A DNA stretch of 51,103 nt from DAOTXN01 sp034435435 (GTDB taxonomy: Bacteria; Chloroflexota; Anaerolineae; S140-20): the NCBI GenBank assembly GCA_034435435.1, contig DAOTXN010000118.1, positions 1 to 51,103 of the forward strand. Direction: 5' to 3'. Each line of letters begins with the position of its first letter. Position 1 is the stretch's first letter. Below the pieces are notes generated by a model, which was not told where the DNA came from, did no database searches, and worked only from the letters and a program-made list of their open reading frames with translations. The position numbers were made by a program, and so were the translations under genes. Below are positions 8,206-17,229 of the stretch, in pieces.

Positions 8206-9813
8206 ATGCCGAAATATATTTTTTGCACCGGCGGCGTGGTCAGCAGCGTCGGCAAAGGGGTCACAGCGGCGGCGTTGGGGCGGGTGCTCAAGGCCCGCGG
8301 TCTGCGAGTGGCCGTCCAAAAGCTCGATCCGTACATCAACGTAGACCCCGGCACCATGTCGCCCTACCAGCACGGCGAAGTCTTTGTCACCGACGACGGG
8401 GCCGAGACCGACCTGGACCTGGGGCACTATGAACGCTTTATTGACGAAAGCCTGAGCCAGGTGTGCAACGTGACCACCGGGCAGGTGTACGCCGAGGTCA
8501 TTGCCAAAGAACGGCGGGGAGACTTTTTGGGCGGCACGATTCAGGTCATCCCGCATATCACCAACGAGATCAAGCGCCGCATCGGGCTGGTGGGCAAGCA
8601 CATGAACGCCGAAGTGGTCATCATCGAGGTGGGCGGCACGGTGGGCGACATCGAGGGGCTGCCGTTTTTGGAGGCGCTGCGCCAGATGCGCAAAGACGTG
8701 GGCCGCGAGAACACCCTGTACATCCACGTGACCTGGCTGCCCCACATTGGCGCGACGGGCGAGTTAAAGACCAAGCCCACCCAACACAGCGTGCGCGAGC
8801 TGCGCAGCATCGGCATCCAGCCCGACGTGATCATCGCCCGCTCCGACCATCCCGTAGCGCATGAGCTGTGCGACAAAATCGCCCTCTTTTGCGACGTCGA
8901 GCCGAGAGCAGTGATCCCTATGGTCACTACATCCCTGCTCTACGAGCTGCCGCTGCGGGTGCACGACGCCGGTCTGGACCAATTTGTCGTAGAGCGGTTG
9001 GAACTAGAGGTCGGCCCGCCCGATTTGCAGCGCTGGCGCGACCTGGTAGCGGAGATCAAACGCCCCAAGCCCAAGCTGCGGGTGGCCTTGGTAGGCAAAT
9101 ACGTGCAATTGCAGGACGCCTACATCAGTGTGCGCGAGGCGCTGTATCACGCCGGTGTGGCGGCGGGGCGTGACGTGGAGATCGAGTGGGTCAACTCGGA
9201 GGATTTACAGCGCGACCGGGGCTGGGAACAGTTGGACGATGTAAGCGGCATCGTCGTGCCGGGCGGGTTTGGCTACCGGGGCATCGAGGGCAAAATCAAG
9301 GCGGCCCGTTGGGCGCGCGAAAATCGGGTCCCGTATCTAGGGCTGTGCCTGGGCATGCAGGTGATGGTCATCGAGCTGGCCCGGCGCGTGCTGAACAGCG
9401 ACGAACCCAATAGCACCGAATTCGACCTGAACACTGCACATCCGGTCATCAGCCTGATGCCCGACCAGCGCGACATCGCCGACATGGGCGGCACGATGCG
9501 CCTGGGGCTGTATCCCTGCCGGTTGACGCCGGGGAGCAAAGCAGCCCAGGCTTATGGCGCAGACCTGATCCAGGAACGCCACCGCCACCGCTTCGAGTTC
9601 AACAACGCCTATCGAGGAATGCTGGAAAAAGCTGGTGTGGTCTTTAGCGGTCTGTCGCCCGACACCCGCCTGGTCGAGATTGCCGAGCTGGCCGACCATC
9701 CCTTTATGCTGGGCAGCCAGTTCCACCCCGAGTTTCGCTCCCGGCCCAACCGGCCCCACCCGCTGTTCCGGGCCTTTATCCAGGCCGCGATAGAGCGTGA
9801 GCGGACACAGTGA
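8206..9813 (+). CDS. pyrG: CTP synthase
   Basis: This 535-residue enzyme makes CTP from UTP, ATP and glutamine in the last step of pyrimidine nucleotide synthesis. The N-terminal synthetase domain opens with FCTGGVVSSVGKGVTAAALG and includes LDPYINVDPGTMSPYQHGE. The C-terminal glutamine amidotransferase domain has PGGFGYRG, the nucleophile-elbow Cys in LGLCLGMQ, and FHPEF near the end with the His and Glu of the triad. Length matches the family. The start at 8206 (MPKYIFCTGG) is the standard one. A stem-loop with a T-run ends just upstream. Confidence 0.97.
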   Translation: MPKYIFCTGGVVSSVGKGVTAAALGRVLKARGLRVAVQKLDPYINVDPGTMSPYQHGEVFVTDDGAETDLDLGHYERFIDESLSQVCNVTTGQVYAEVIAKERRGDFLGGTIQVIPHITNEIKRRIGLVGKHMNAEVVIIEVGGTVGDIEGLPFLEALRQMRKDVGRENTLYIHVTWLPHIGATGELKTKPTQHSVRELRSIGIQPDVIIARSDHPVAHELCDKIALFCDVEPRAVIPMVTTSLLYELPLRVHDAGLDQFVVERLELEVGPPDLQRWRDLVAEIKRPKPKLRVALVGKYVQLQDAYISVREALYHAGVAAGRDVEIEWVNSEDLQRDRGWEQLDDVSGIVVPGGFGYRGIEGKIKAARWARENRVPYLGLCLGMQVMVIELARRVLNSDEPNSTEFDLNTAHPVISLMPDQRDIADMGGTMRLGLYPCRLTPGSKAAQAYGADLIQERHRHRFEFNNAYRGMLEKAGVVFSGLSPDTRLVEIAELADHPFMLGSQFHPEFRSRPNRPHPLFRAFIQAAIERERTQ

Positions 9814-9844
9814 TGGAGGCGGCCCGGCAAGCTGCTACTATCAT

Positions 9845-10576
9845 TTACTCGGGCAATTCACCAAAGCGCTCCCGGTAGCGGGCCACCAGGGCCGCCAATT
9901 CCGCGGCCTGCTGCTGGGCCTGTCTGGCGCGTTGCTCTTCCCGCTCGGCGACTTCTTCAGGGGTTGGCAGCACCTCGCCATCCAGTGTGGCCCAGCGCAG
10001 CCAAACCGCCTCGACGCCCTGATAGCTGCCTTCCCAACGCACCAGCGCCAATCCGAGCTGTCGGCTAACCAGCCAGCCCTGGGGAGTGGGCTGGATGGGA
10101 ACATAAGCTCCTTCGGTCAAGGCAAAGCCGGCCCACTCGCTGCTGAACGGGTCGTACCAAAAATATTCGGGTACGCGCAACCGGTCCTGATAGATCCACT
10201 TTTTTTCGGTCTTGTCGCGCTCGGCGGTGCTGTCGGACAGCAGCTCGATGACCACGTCTGGGCCTTTGCCCTCTTGCCAGACCACCCAGCTCTTGCGCTC
10301 GCGCCGGGTCACGCCTTGCACCACAAACACGTCCGGGCCACGAAAATCGTAGCGCCGGTCCTGATCCACGCTGAAATAGACAAACATGTTGCCGCCTACG
10401 AACACGTCGTCCCGATCGGTCCAGTGCAGGTTCAGAGGCAGCAGCAAGAGATACATTTGCAGGACGTGGCGTTGGGTTTCCATAGGCATCCCATCGTCGT
10501 AAGGCAGGTCGTCCTCGGTGGGCGGCCACTCGTCCAACCCCACCCCGATAGATTCTACCAACACCTCTACAGCCAT
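9845..10576 (-). CDS. Uma2-family (DUF820) restriction-endonuclease-like protein
   Basis: This 243-residue protein belongs to the Uma2/DUF820 family, which has a PD-(D/E)XK nuclease-like fold and is greatly expanded in Cyanobacteria and Chloroflexota; its biological role is unknown. Visible elements are FRGPDVFVV, then GPDVVIELLSDSTAERDKTEKKWIYQ, which carries the Asp, Glu and Lys residues of the fold, and VPEYFWYDP. The C-terminal 35 residues form a Glu/Gln/Ala-rich coiled coil (EEVAEREEQRARQAQQQ). The ATG at 10576 with AGAGG upstream is preferred over one 17 codons earlier. It is convergent with pyrG. Confidence 0.85.
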   Translation of the reverse strand: MAVEVLVESIGVGLDEWPPTEDDLPYDDGMPMETQRHVLQMYLLLLPLNLHWTDRDDVFVGGNMFVYFSVDQDRRYDFRGPDVFVVQGVTRRERKSWVVWQEGKGPDVVIELLSDSTAERDKTEKKWIYQDRLRVPEYFWYDPFSSEWAGFALTEGAYVPIQPTPQGWLVSRQLGLALVRWEGSYQGVEAVWLRWATLDGEVLPTPEEVAEREEQRARQAQQQAAELAALVARYRERFGELPE

Positions 10577-10669
10577 AGCGCATTTCCTCTGTTGACTTGC
10601 ACTGCTCGATAATACCACAAGTGGCAAGTTACCGCAATGATTCAGAAAACCTCAAATAAGCGCACGTGT

Positions 10670-13306
10670 TCACTCCTTACCAGCCTCCACCATCCGCTTC
10701 ATCTCGTACAGCTTGTTGATGGCCTCCAGCGGCGACAATTCCTCCACCTTCATCGCTTGCAACAACTCGATGACCGGGTGCGGGGCGGCGCTGAACAGGG
10801 CCAACTGCCGGGCCGCGCTGCGGAATTTCTGGCGCACGCGCTCGCGCTGCTCGGCTTGCAGCTCTTCCAGCTCGCTCAGGATTTCGTTAGCCCGGTTCAC
10901 CACGGCGCGGGGCATACCGGCCAGTTGGGCCACGTGCACCCCGTAAGAGCGGTCGGCCCCGCCGGGGATCACTTTGTGCGTAAAGATCACCTTGTCGCCC
11001 TCTTCGGCCACAGCCATGTTCATATTGCGCACCCGGGGCAGGTAACGCTCCAGCTCGGTCAGCTCATGGTAGTGAGTGGCAAACAGCGTGCGCGCGTCGA
11101 GGCGCGGGTTGTTGTGTAGATACTCGACCACGGCCCGCGCCAGCGCCATGCCATCGTAGGTGCTGGTGCCGCGCCCCACTTCGTCCAGCACGATCAGGCT
11201 GCGCGGCGTGGCATGGGCCAGGATGTAGGCCGTCTCGACCATCTCGACCATGAACGTCGAGCGCCCGGCGGCCACCTCGTCCTGCGCGCCGATGCGCGTG
11301 AAAATGCGGTCCACCAGCCCGATGCGGGCGCGGTCGGCCGGCACAAAACTGCCCATCTGGGCCAGCAGCACGATCAGCGCCGCCTGGCGCAGGTACACGC
11401 TCTTGCCTGCCATGTTCGGCCCGGTGACGATGAGCAGCCGCCTCTGCTCGTCAAAGCTCAGGTCGTTGGGGGTAAAAGGCTCGTCGGTCTGTGTGACTTC
11501 GACCACCGGATGCCGCCCGGCGACGATGTGCAGCCGCTCGTCGTCGGACAGCTCGGGGCGCACGTAATGGCGCCGCCGGGCCACTTCGGCCAGGGCGGCG
11601 GCCACGTCGAGCCGGGCCAGGGCGCGGGCCGTCTTGAGCAGGACCGGGGCGCGGGCGGCCACTTGCTCGCACACCTGGCGAAACAGCCGCGCCTCGACTT
11701 CGGCGATGCGCTCGTCGGCGTTGAGGATGAGCGACTCGTATTCCTTGAGCTCGGGGATGATGTAACGCTCGGCGTTGACCAACGTTTGTTTGCGGATGTA
11801 CTCCGCCGGCGCAGCGGCCGCGTTGGCTTTGCTCACTTCCAGATAGTAGCCGAAAACCTGATTAAACCCCACCTTGAGCGACTTGATGCCAGTGCGCTCG
11901 CGCTCGCGCTTTTCCAGGCCGGCGACCCATTGCTTGGCGTCGCGCGAGGCCAACAAGATGCCATCCAGCTCAACCGAATAGCCGGGTCGAATGACGCCGC
12001 CCTTGCTGAGTTGGGCCGGCGGGTCGTCAGTGAGGGCAGAGGTGATGAGGGTCAGGGTTTCGCTGTGCGGGTCGAGGTCGGTAGATGGGAAGGTTGGTAA
12101 ATGGGTCAATTGGGACTGGAGATTGGGAATGACTTCCAGCGCCTTGCGGATACCCACCAGGTCGCGCGGAGTGGCCGAGCCGCCCAGCACCCGGTTCGCC
12201 AGGCGCTCCAGGTCGGGGACGTGCTTGAGCGCGTCGCGCACGGCGGCGCGGCTCAGGCCGGCGTCGAAAAAAGCTTGCACGCGGTCCAGGCGCTCCTCTA
12301 GCGCAGCGCGGTCGAGCAAGGGCTGGCTGAGCCAGGCGCGCAGCAGGCGCGCTCCCATCGGCGTCTGCGTGGCGTCGATCACGCCCAACAGTGAGCCTGT
12401 GCGCCCCCCGCTGACGGTTTCCGTCAGCTCCAGGTTGCGCCGCGTGGCCGGGTCGAGGGTCATAAAATGGCCGGTGTGATAAGTACTGAGGGATGTGATT
12501 TGCGCTAGCGCGCCCTTGTGGGTTTCTTGGAGATAGGCCAGCGCAGCTCCGGCCGCGCGGATGGCAAAAGGCTTGCCTTCGCAGCCAAAGGCATCCAGCG
12601 TGCTGAGCTCAAAGTGATCTAGCAAGGTCTGGCGAGCGTGGCCGGGTTCGAAGCGCCAGACGGGCCAGGGAGTCCAATGGATTTCGGATTTTGGATTTTG
12701 GATTTTGGATTTTAGATTTTGAAAAAAGCCGAACTCTGAATTCCGAGTCTCTTTCCAGTCGCCGGCGTCGGGCAGCAGGCACTCGCGGGGGGCCAGGCGG
12801 CCTAGCTCCTGTTCCAGGGCGGTCAGGGCGTCGTCGCCGCTGAACTCGGCGGCGGCGAACTCGCCGGTGGTAATGTCGGCATAGGCCAGTCCGGCCCGCC
12901 GTCCGTCTTCGTCTACTACCGCCGCCGCCAAATAGTTGGCCCGTTTGGCGTCTAGCAGGGTCGGCTCGACCACCGTGCCCGGCGTGACGACGCGGGCGAC
13001 CTCGCGGTCCACCAGCCCTTTGCCGGTCACTTCGCCTACCTGCTCGGCCAGCGCCACGCGATAACCTTTTTCGATGAGCCGGGCCACGTAGCCTTCGACG
13101 GCGTGGTGCGGCACCCCGGCCATCGGCACGCGCACGTTCTTGGCGACCGGACGCGAGGTGAGCACCAGGTCCAGTTCGCGGGCAGCGATCTCGGCGTCCT
13201 CGTCAAAGGTCTCGTAAAAGTCGCCCAGGCGAAAAAAGACGATGGCGTCGGGGTGCTGGCGTTTGATTTGCAGATATTGGCGGCGGACGGGGGTGACTTG
13301 GGTCAT
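10670..13306 (-). CDS. mutS: DNA mismatch repair protein MutS
   Basis: This 878-residue protein recognizes mismatches and recruits MutL. The N-terminal mismatch-binding domain contains RLGDFYETF, with the Phe-x-Glu pair that probes the mismatch. The ATPase domain has Walker A TGPNMAGKS, Walker B LIVLDEVGRGTSTYDG and ATHYHELTELE. The ATG at 13306 has AGGAG upstream and lies downstream of a good promoter; a longer reading from 13366 would begin inside that promoter. An insertion of about 30 residues after GDWKETRNS, including LKSKIQNPKSEIH, is encoded by reiterated repeat DNA at 12681-12721 and falls between domain I and the connector domain. Confidence 0.96.
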   Translation of the reverse strand: MTQVTPVRRQYLQIKRQHPDAIVFFRLGDFYETFDEDAEIAARELDLVLTSRPVAKNVRVPMAGVPHHAVEGYVARLIEKGYRVALAEQVGEVTGKGLVDREVARVVTPGTVVEPTLLDAKRANYLAAAVVDEDGRRAGLAYADITTGEFAAAEFSGDDALTALEQELGRLAPRECLLPDAGDWKETRNSEFGFFQNLKSKIQNPKSEIHWTPWPVWRFEPGHARQTLLDHFELSTLDAFGCEGKPFAIRAAGAALAYLQETHKGALAQITSLSTYHTGHFMTLDPATRRNLELTETVSGGRTGSLLGVIDATQTPMGARLLRAWLSQPLLDRAALEERLDRVQAFFDAGLSRAAVRDALKHVPDLERLANRVLGGSATPRDLVGIRKALEVIPNLQSQLTHLPTFPSTDLDPHSETLTLITSALTDDPPAQLSKGGVIRPGYSVELDGILLASRDAKQWVAGLEKRERERTGIKSLKVGFNQVFGYYLEVSKANAAAAPAEYIRKQTLVNAERYIIPELKEYESLILNADERIAEVEARLFRQVCEQVAARAPVLLKTARALARLDVAAALAEVARRRHYVRPELSDDERLHIVAGRHPVVEVTQTDEPFTPNDLSFDEQRRLLIVTGPNMAGKSVYLRQAALIVLLAQMGSFVPADRARIGLVDRIFTRIGAQDEVAAGRSTFMVEMVETAYILAHATPRSLIVLDEVGRGTSTYDGMALARAVVEYLHNNPRLDARTLFATHYHELTELERYLPRVRNMNMAVAEEGDKVIFTHKVIPGGADRSYGVHVAQLAGMPRAVVNRANEILSELEELQAEQRERVRQKFRSAARQLALFSAAPHPVIELLQAMKVEELSPLEAINKLYEMKRMVEAGKE
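12681..12721. repeat. reiterated GGATTTT-type repeat inside mutS
   Basis: Five tandem variants of the 8-base word GGATTTTG run through this stretch and are read in frame on the minus strand as part of MutS. The same word array is normally seen between genes in some Chloroflexota and Cyanobacteria. The AT-rich tract stands out in the GC-rich gene. Confidence 0.85.
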
Positions 13307-13337
13307 GGGGACTCCTGTTCGCTTGCGAGTTGGGTCT

Positions 13338-13366
13338 AGTATAACGCAGGGGATGGGATTGGTCAA
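13338..13366 (-). promoter_or_regulatory. sigma70-type promoter of mutS
   Basis: On the minus strand TTGACC (13366-13361) is separated by exactly 17 bases from TATACT (13343-13338), a near-consensus pair. Transcription would begin roughly 25 bases before the mutS ATG at 13306, supporting that start codon. Confidence 0.75.
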
Positions 13367-13420
13367 TGAGGGAGGACGGGAGACGAAAGACGATTGACGA
13401 TGGGGCGACCTGGGGGTAGA

Positions 13421-14524
13421 ATGTCGCTTATGCAGCGCATATCGCTTGGGGAAAAATGGCGGCGCGTCGGGTGGGCTTTGGCCTTGACGATGATAGCGCT
13501 TGGGTTGGCAGGGTGTTCCGGTCTGGGCGACGCGCCCACGCTGGTTCCGACGCTGGCCCTGCCGACCCCACTACCCCGACCGACTGCGACCAGCGCCTCC
13601 ATCCCAAGTGTTTCACCTCCTGCTATCGAGCCGGCCCTGGTTCTGGCGTATGATTTTGACCCAGCCACCGGACAAATGGCGCCCGCCGACCGCCTGTCGG
13701 GGGTGACGGTAGGCGCAAGCGATCAGTTGTGGGTGATGGCCGAGAATGCGTTTGTGGCGTATCGCCGCGAACCGTCCGGCGAGCTGACGGTGCAAAAGGT
13801 GATTACCTACACCTACGACGACATCGGGCGGCGGGTGGGCTGGACTATCACCTGGCCGCAGGGGCCGACACAGACACAACGGCTGGTTTTTCTCTACGAA
13901 GGGCTGGTCGCCGTGGGTGAACGGCTAGAGGTGGGCGACGTGGTGACGACGACCTATTATCCCTGGGCGGCCCGCGACCGCAACACGACGCTGGACGACA
14001 CGGATTTGGTCGCCAATGCCCCGATCACCGACGTGACCCGCTACGATGAGCGCTGTCGGGCGGCCATCGAGACGGATTGTGTGACGATGCTGGCGCGGAT
14101 CGTCGTGTCGGAAGCGTCGGTAGGGAACGAGGAGGAGCAGCGCGCCGTTGCATGGACTTTTCGCAACCGGCTGGACCGAGGTCTATCGCTGCTCAGTTAC
14201 GCAATGGACCACACACCAAGCCGTGAATGGTACTTTGCGCTGGCCCGCGAGGTGCTGGCCGCCCCCCCTGAGGCGGACGTGACTAAAGGGGCGACTCACT
14301 TTTTCTCGCCGCGCTCCATGCCGCGCCAGGGCCAGGAGGATCGCTGCAAGCCCATCGGTGTTTACGATTGCGACGGCGGCCTGGTGTTTGTAGAGGGGCT
14401 AGACACTCCGGCCTATGCTCCCTTTTGGCATCTGTTGTACGAGTGGCTGCCGGTGGCGGGTATCCGCAAGACCCACTTTTTGTTTTATCGCATCCCACCC
14501 ATTCGCCCGCGTGTGGGGCAGTGA
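13421..14524 (+). CDS. lipoprotein cell-wall hydrolase (SleB-like)
   Basis: This 367-residue protein has a lipoprotein signal peptide with lipobox LAGC (Cys32), then a Pro/Thr-rich linker (residues 40-65), a middle domain of unknown type, and a C-terminal domain resembling the SleB/Hydrolase_2 family of peptidoglycan lytic enzymes. The latter shows MLARIVVSEASVGNEEEQRAVAWTFRNR, whose ARxxxxEA Glu is the likely catalytic residue, and later GATHFFSP. It is probably anchored outside the membrane and remodels peptidoglycan. Start choice is between ATGs at 13421 (GGGGGT upstream) and 13430. The last 242 bases overlap the opposing PHP frame. Confidence 0.78.
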   Translation: MSLMQRISLGEKWRRVGWALALTMIALGLAGCSGLGDAPTLVPTLALPTPLPRPTATSASIPSVSPPAIEPALVLAYDFDPATGQMAPADRLSGVTVGASDQLWVMAENAFVAYRREPSGELTVQKVITYTYDDIGRRVGWTITWPQGPTQTQRLVFLYEGLVAVGERLEVGDVVTTTYYPWAARDRNTTLDDTDLVANAPITDVTRYDERCRAAIETDCVTMLARIVVSEASVGNEEEQRAVAWTFRNRLDRGLSLLSYAMDHTPSREWYFALAREVLAAPPEADVTKGATHFFSPRSMPRQGQEDRCKPIGVYDCDGGLVFVEGLDTPAYAPFWHLLYEWLPVAGIRKTHFLFYRIPPIRPRVGQ

Positions 14525-15242
14525 TCAGGCCAACGGTGGACGACTGATGGCCGACGGCTATGGGCATCAATCCCAGCAATGAAAGCGCGCCTACGCGGGC
14601 CAGGGTCAGCGGGCTGTAGACCCGACCGCCGGCTTGGACCTGCCGGCTTTGCAGCGCCCGGCGAAAATCTCCCGCGCTGCGTCCAGGAAAGAGAGTGTAG
14701 GCCCGCCCGATGGTAGGCAAATAGTGCGCGTCGGAGCCGCCCAGCTCTGGCAGCGCCCGTCGGCGGCGGTTGAGCCACCCGGCCAGGTAGTTGCTGGCAA
14801 ACTCGGTGGGCGTGCTGTTGCGCACTTCGATGCCGTCAAAGGGCAGTTTGTAGACCAGACCCTTGACGCCATTGACGATCTTGGGCAATAGGAACGAATA
14901 GGGATGCACCGCCACGGCCAGCCCGCCCTGAGCGTGGATGGCCTCCACCGTCTCGGCGGCGCTCATGCCGGCGGGGATGTCGTCGGTGAGATAAAGCCCC
15001 ACAATATCGCCCTGACGCGATGTGATCTCGGAGGCAATTATGATGTCCAGATGTCCAAAATCGCGCGGGAAGCGACGCTGGTAGCGGCGCGCCTCCACCG
15101 CGCCGGCAATCGTATCGTGGTCGCTGATGGCAATGACCGCCAGATCTGTCTCGGTCGCCGCGTACTCGACCACGGCTGCGGGGGTCATCAGTCCATCGGA
15201 AAACGTCGTGTGAATATGAATATCAGCCCTGTTCAACACCAT
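14283..15242 (-). CDS. PHP-domain metal-dependent phosphoesterase
   Basis: This 319-residue frame begins with a PHP motif (ADIHIHTTFSDG), followed by ISDHDTIAGA, IIASEITSRQGDIVGLYL, VAVHPYSF and GGSDAHY, the ordered His/Asp metal ligands of the PHP family. Substrates in this subfamily are often nucleotides or phospho-monoesters but cannot be predicted here. The recognizable domain ends near residue 235. The remaining 80 residues are antisense to the lipoprotein hydrolase and look like shadow sequence, so the natural C-terminus may have been lost through loss of a stop. AGGAG lies 12 bases before the ATG. Confidence 0.85.
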   Translation of the reverse strand: MVLNRADIHIHTTFSDGLMTPAAVVEYAATETDLAVIAISDHDTIAGAVEARRYQRRFPRDFGHLDIIIASEITSRQGDIVGLYLTDDIPAGMSAAETVEAIHAQGGLAVAVHPYSFLLPKIVNGVKGLVYKLPFDGIEVRNSTPTEFASNYLAGWLNRRRRALPELGGSDAHYLPTIGRAYTLFPGRSAGDFRRALQSRQVQAGGRVYSPLTLARVGALSLLGLMPIAVGHQSSTVGLITAPHAGEWVGCDKTKSGSCGYPPPAATRTTDAKREHRPECLAPLQTPGRRRNRKHRWACSDPPGPGAAWSAARKSESPL

Positions 15243-15353
15243 CGCGTCAATTTCTCCTAATCAACTCTGATTTCGGGGAAATTATAACCGCGAATAGTTG
15301 AAGGGAGATTAAAAAGAGGTTAAAAGTGGGTATTAATTGGCGGGAACGCAGGC

Positions 15354-17027
15354 TCAACGCTCGGCGCGGCGCAACGCCACGTGGAAGATATTGCCCTGAT
15401 CGGGCCTGCTTTCGGCCCACACTTGCCCGCCGTGGCCTTCGACAATGCGCTTGATTTCAGACAGGTTGACGATTTGGGCGTCGCCGGTATCTGTCAAGGG
15501 TTTCCAAATATGCGCCAGCCGGTCGGGTGGAATCAAAAATCCACCATCGACGATCTGGACATGGAAAACGTCACCTAACACGCGCAGCGACGCCCAAACC
15601 GTTTCATTCTCTCGGCTGACTTGGATGGCGCGCCCCACTAGGGCACTAAAGACCCAAAAGACCATGTCTGGATCGCCGGTGATCAGGTCATCTGCCTCAC
15701 CTAGGTCGGGTATTTGCAAAACGAGATCAACGCCGGATCGGCCGGCCGTGGGCTGCCAATGTTCTACCACTTTGTTTAATAAATCAGTCAGACGAATCTG
15801 CTCGTAGCGCGTCGCGTCGAGCAGAAAGCGGCGCGGCGAGAAGCGGTCAATCAGATGGATGATGGCCTGAGTCTTGTCTTGCACTGTGCGCAACATGGCC
15901 GACTGACTTTCGGGTACAGGTCCCATCACGCCATCGAGCAGGAGCTCCAGATAGCCGCGCACCACGCTGAGTGGCATACGGATGGCCTCTTTGATTTTGA
16001 ACAAGCGATTCAAATCATCCTGCGTGGCCGCCAATTGCTGCGTGCGATCCAGTAGACGCCGGTTGAGTTCGGCGTTCTCGATAGAGAGCGCCAGCGGTAC
16101 GGCCAAGTGAGCCAACAATTGACCATCCTGGTCGGTAAAAGGCTGCGCATGCCCGGCCACCAGCACCGCGCCATGGATGCGACTGCTGACGCGCAAAAAG
16201 GCCATCATCGCGGCCAACCGATCCACGCGAGCCGAGGTCTCGAACATATCGGCCGGGGCCTCGTCGCCCTCGTTGAGCAGAACATAATCCTTTTCTTCCA
16301 GATCCAGCCAGAGCGAATCCGGGTCAGACGGGTGGCCCATATCCAACGACAGTTTGGCCAGCCGGCGCCCGGCCAGACCATAGGCAGGCTCTTGGGCTTG
16401 CAGGTTGCCGGTGTTTTCGTCCCATAGGAAAATGATGCATTTTTCTGCGCTGAACAGGTTTGCGATGTCGGCTGTGACCTGTTTGTAAACCTTGCGCCGA
16501 TCGGCCCACGAACCGGCAGTCTGGGTCACCTGGCGTAACCCACGAATCTCTACCAGGCGCTTGAGCATCTCGTGCTCGGCTTTTTTGAGTTGTGTGATGT
16601 TGGTAGCGACAAAAGTGATACCTATAACACCTCCCTGGCTGTCGCAGAGGGGTGCGGCGGCCAGTGAATAGTGCCGCCAAACCGACGATTCTGGGGCAAT
16701 CACTTCGTCCAGGTAACGCTCAAGCTCCCCGGCGAGAAGCTGGCGACACAGCCCGCGCCAACGTTCGAGGGCATGACCGCTCATCTGGTCGAGTAGGTTG
16801 GCGCCCAAGATGTGTTCGCGGGTGAGGTGCGCGCTGTGATTGGCTAACGCAAAAGCATCCCACTGCTTGTTGACGCCCGTGATGCGCAACTCGCTGTCTA
16901 CCGTATAAATCACGGCTCCCACCGAGTCGAGCACGCTCTGATAAAAACCGGGGATCGGTGTGGCGCTTGTGTCGGCCAGACGGCCGGCCGCGGTGGTTTC
17001 GAGCAGCCTCTTTTGCAGTTTGCTCAT
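15354..17027 (-). CDS. PAS-GAF histidine-kinase-like protein, probably a pseudokinase
   Basis: This protein of about 557 residues has a PAS domain (roughly 30-150, with AVIYTVDSELRITGVNKQW), a GAF domain (roughly 190-330), and C-terminal HisKA- and HATPase-like regions. The HisKA box reads FKIKEAIRMPLSVVRGYLELL, with Glu347 where the phosphoacceptor His should be. The N box reads SALVGRAIQVS instead of a form containing the Mg-ATP Asn; a DGG and an IVEGHGGQVWAES region remain. It probably senses a ligand or redox state without autophosphorylating. The start is uncertain: the ATG at 17027 has AGGA upstream, but in-frame ATGs occur at 17093 and 17198. No response regulator is adjacent. Confidence 0.8.
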   Translation of the reverse strand: MSKLQKRLLETTAAGRLADTSATPIPGFYQSVLDSVGAVIYTVDSELRITGVNKQWDAFALANHSAHLTREHILGANLLDQMSGHALERWRGLCRQLLAGELERYLDEVIAPESSVWRHYSLAAAPLCDSQGGVIGITFVATNITQLKKAEHEMLKRLVEIRGLRQVTQTAGSWADRRKVYKQVTADIANLFSAEKCIIFLWDENTGNLQAQEPAYGLAGRRLAKLSLDMGHPSDPDSLWLDLEEKDYVLLNEGDEAPADMFETSARVDRLAAMMAFLRVSSRIHGAVLVAGHAQPFTDQDGQLLAHLAVPLALSIENAELNRRLLDRTQQLAATQDDLNRLFKIKEAIRMPLSVVRGYLELLLDGVMGPVPESQSAMLRTVQDKTQAIIHLIDRFSPRRFLLDATRYEQIRLTDLLNKVVEHWQPTAGRSGVDLVLQIPDLGEADDLITGDPDMVFWVFSALVGRAIQVSRENETVWASLRVLGDVFHVQIVDGGFLIPPDRLAHIWKPLTDTGDAQIVNLSEIKRIVEGHGGQVWAESRPDQGNIFHVALRRAER

Positions 17028-17229
17028 CAGGTCATCCTGATCGGGGACAATCAGCTCGTGTTCAGACTTCCATCTAAAATCAGACGACGGCATTATATCA
17101 TGCAGTTTCAGTTTTTGCCCGACGCCCAGACTTCTTGTGGCTGTTTCTTTATCAGGTTGATGTTCTTTCTCGCGTCCAAGCTCACAGCCAGGCCACACTC
17201 GCCGTGGTCGCGCTCACTCTGCTACTCGC

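Noticed and set aside
12681..12721. Tandem repeat array considered as a CRISPR or minisatellite
   Set aside because: The units are only 7-8 bases with no unique spacers, and they are read in frame as part of MutS.
17092..17097. TATAAT on the minus strand before the PAS-GAF gene
   Set aside because: No acceptable -35 box lies 16-18 bases upstream (GGGCAA is the best), so it is not listed as a promoter.
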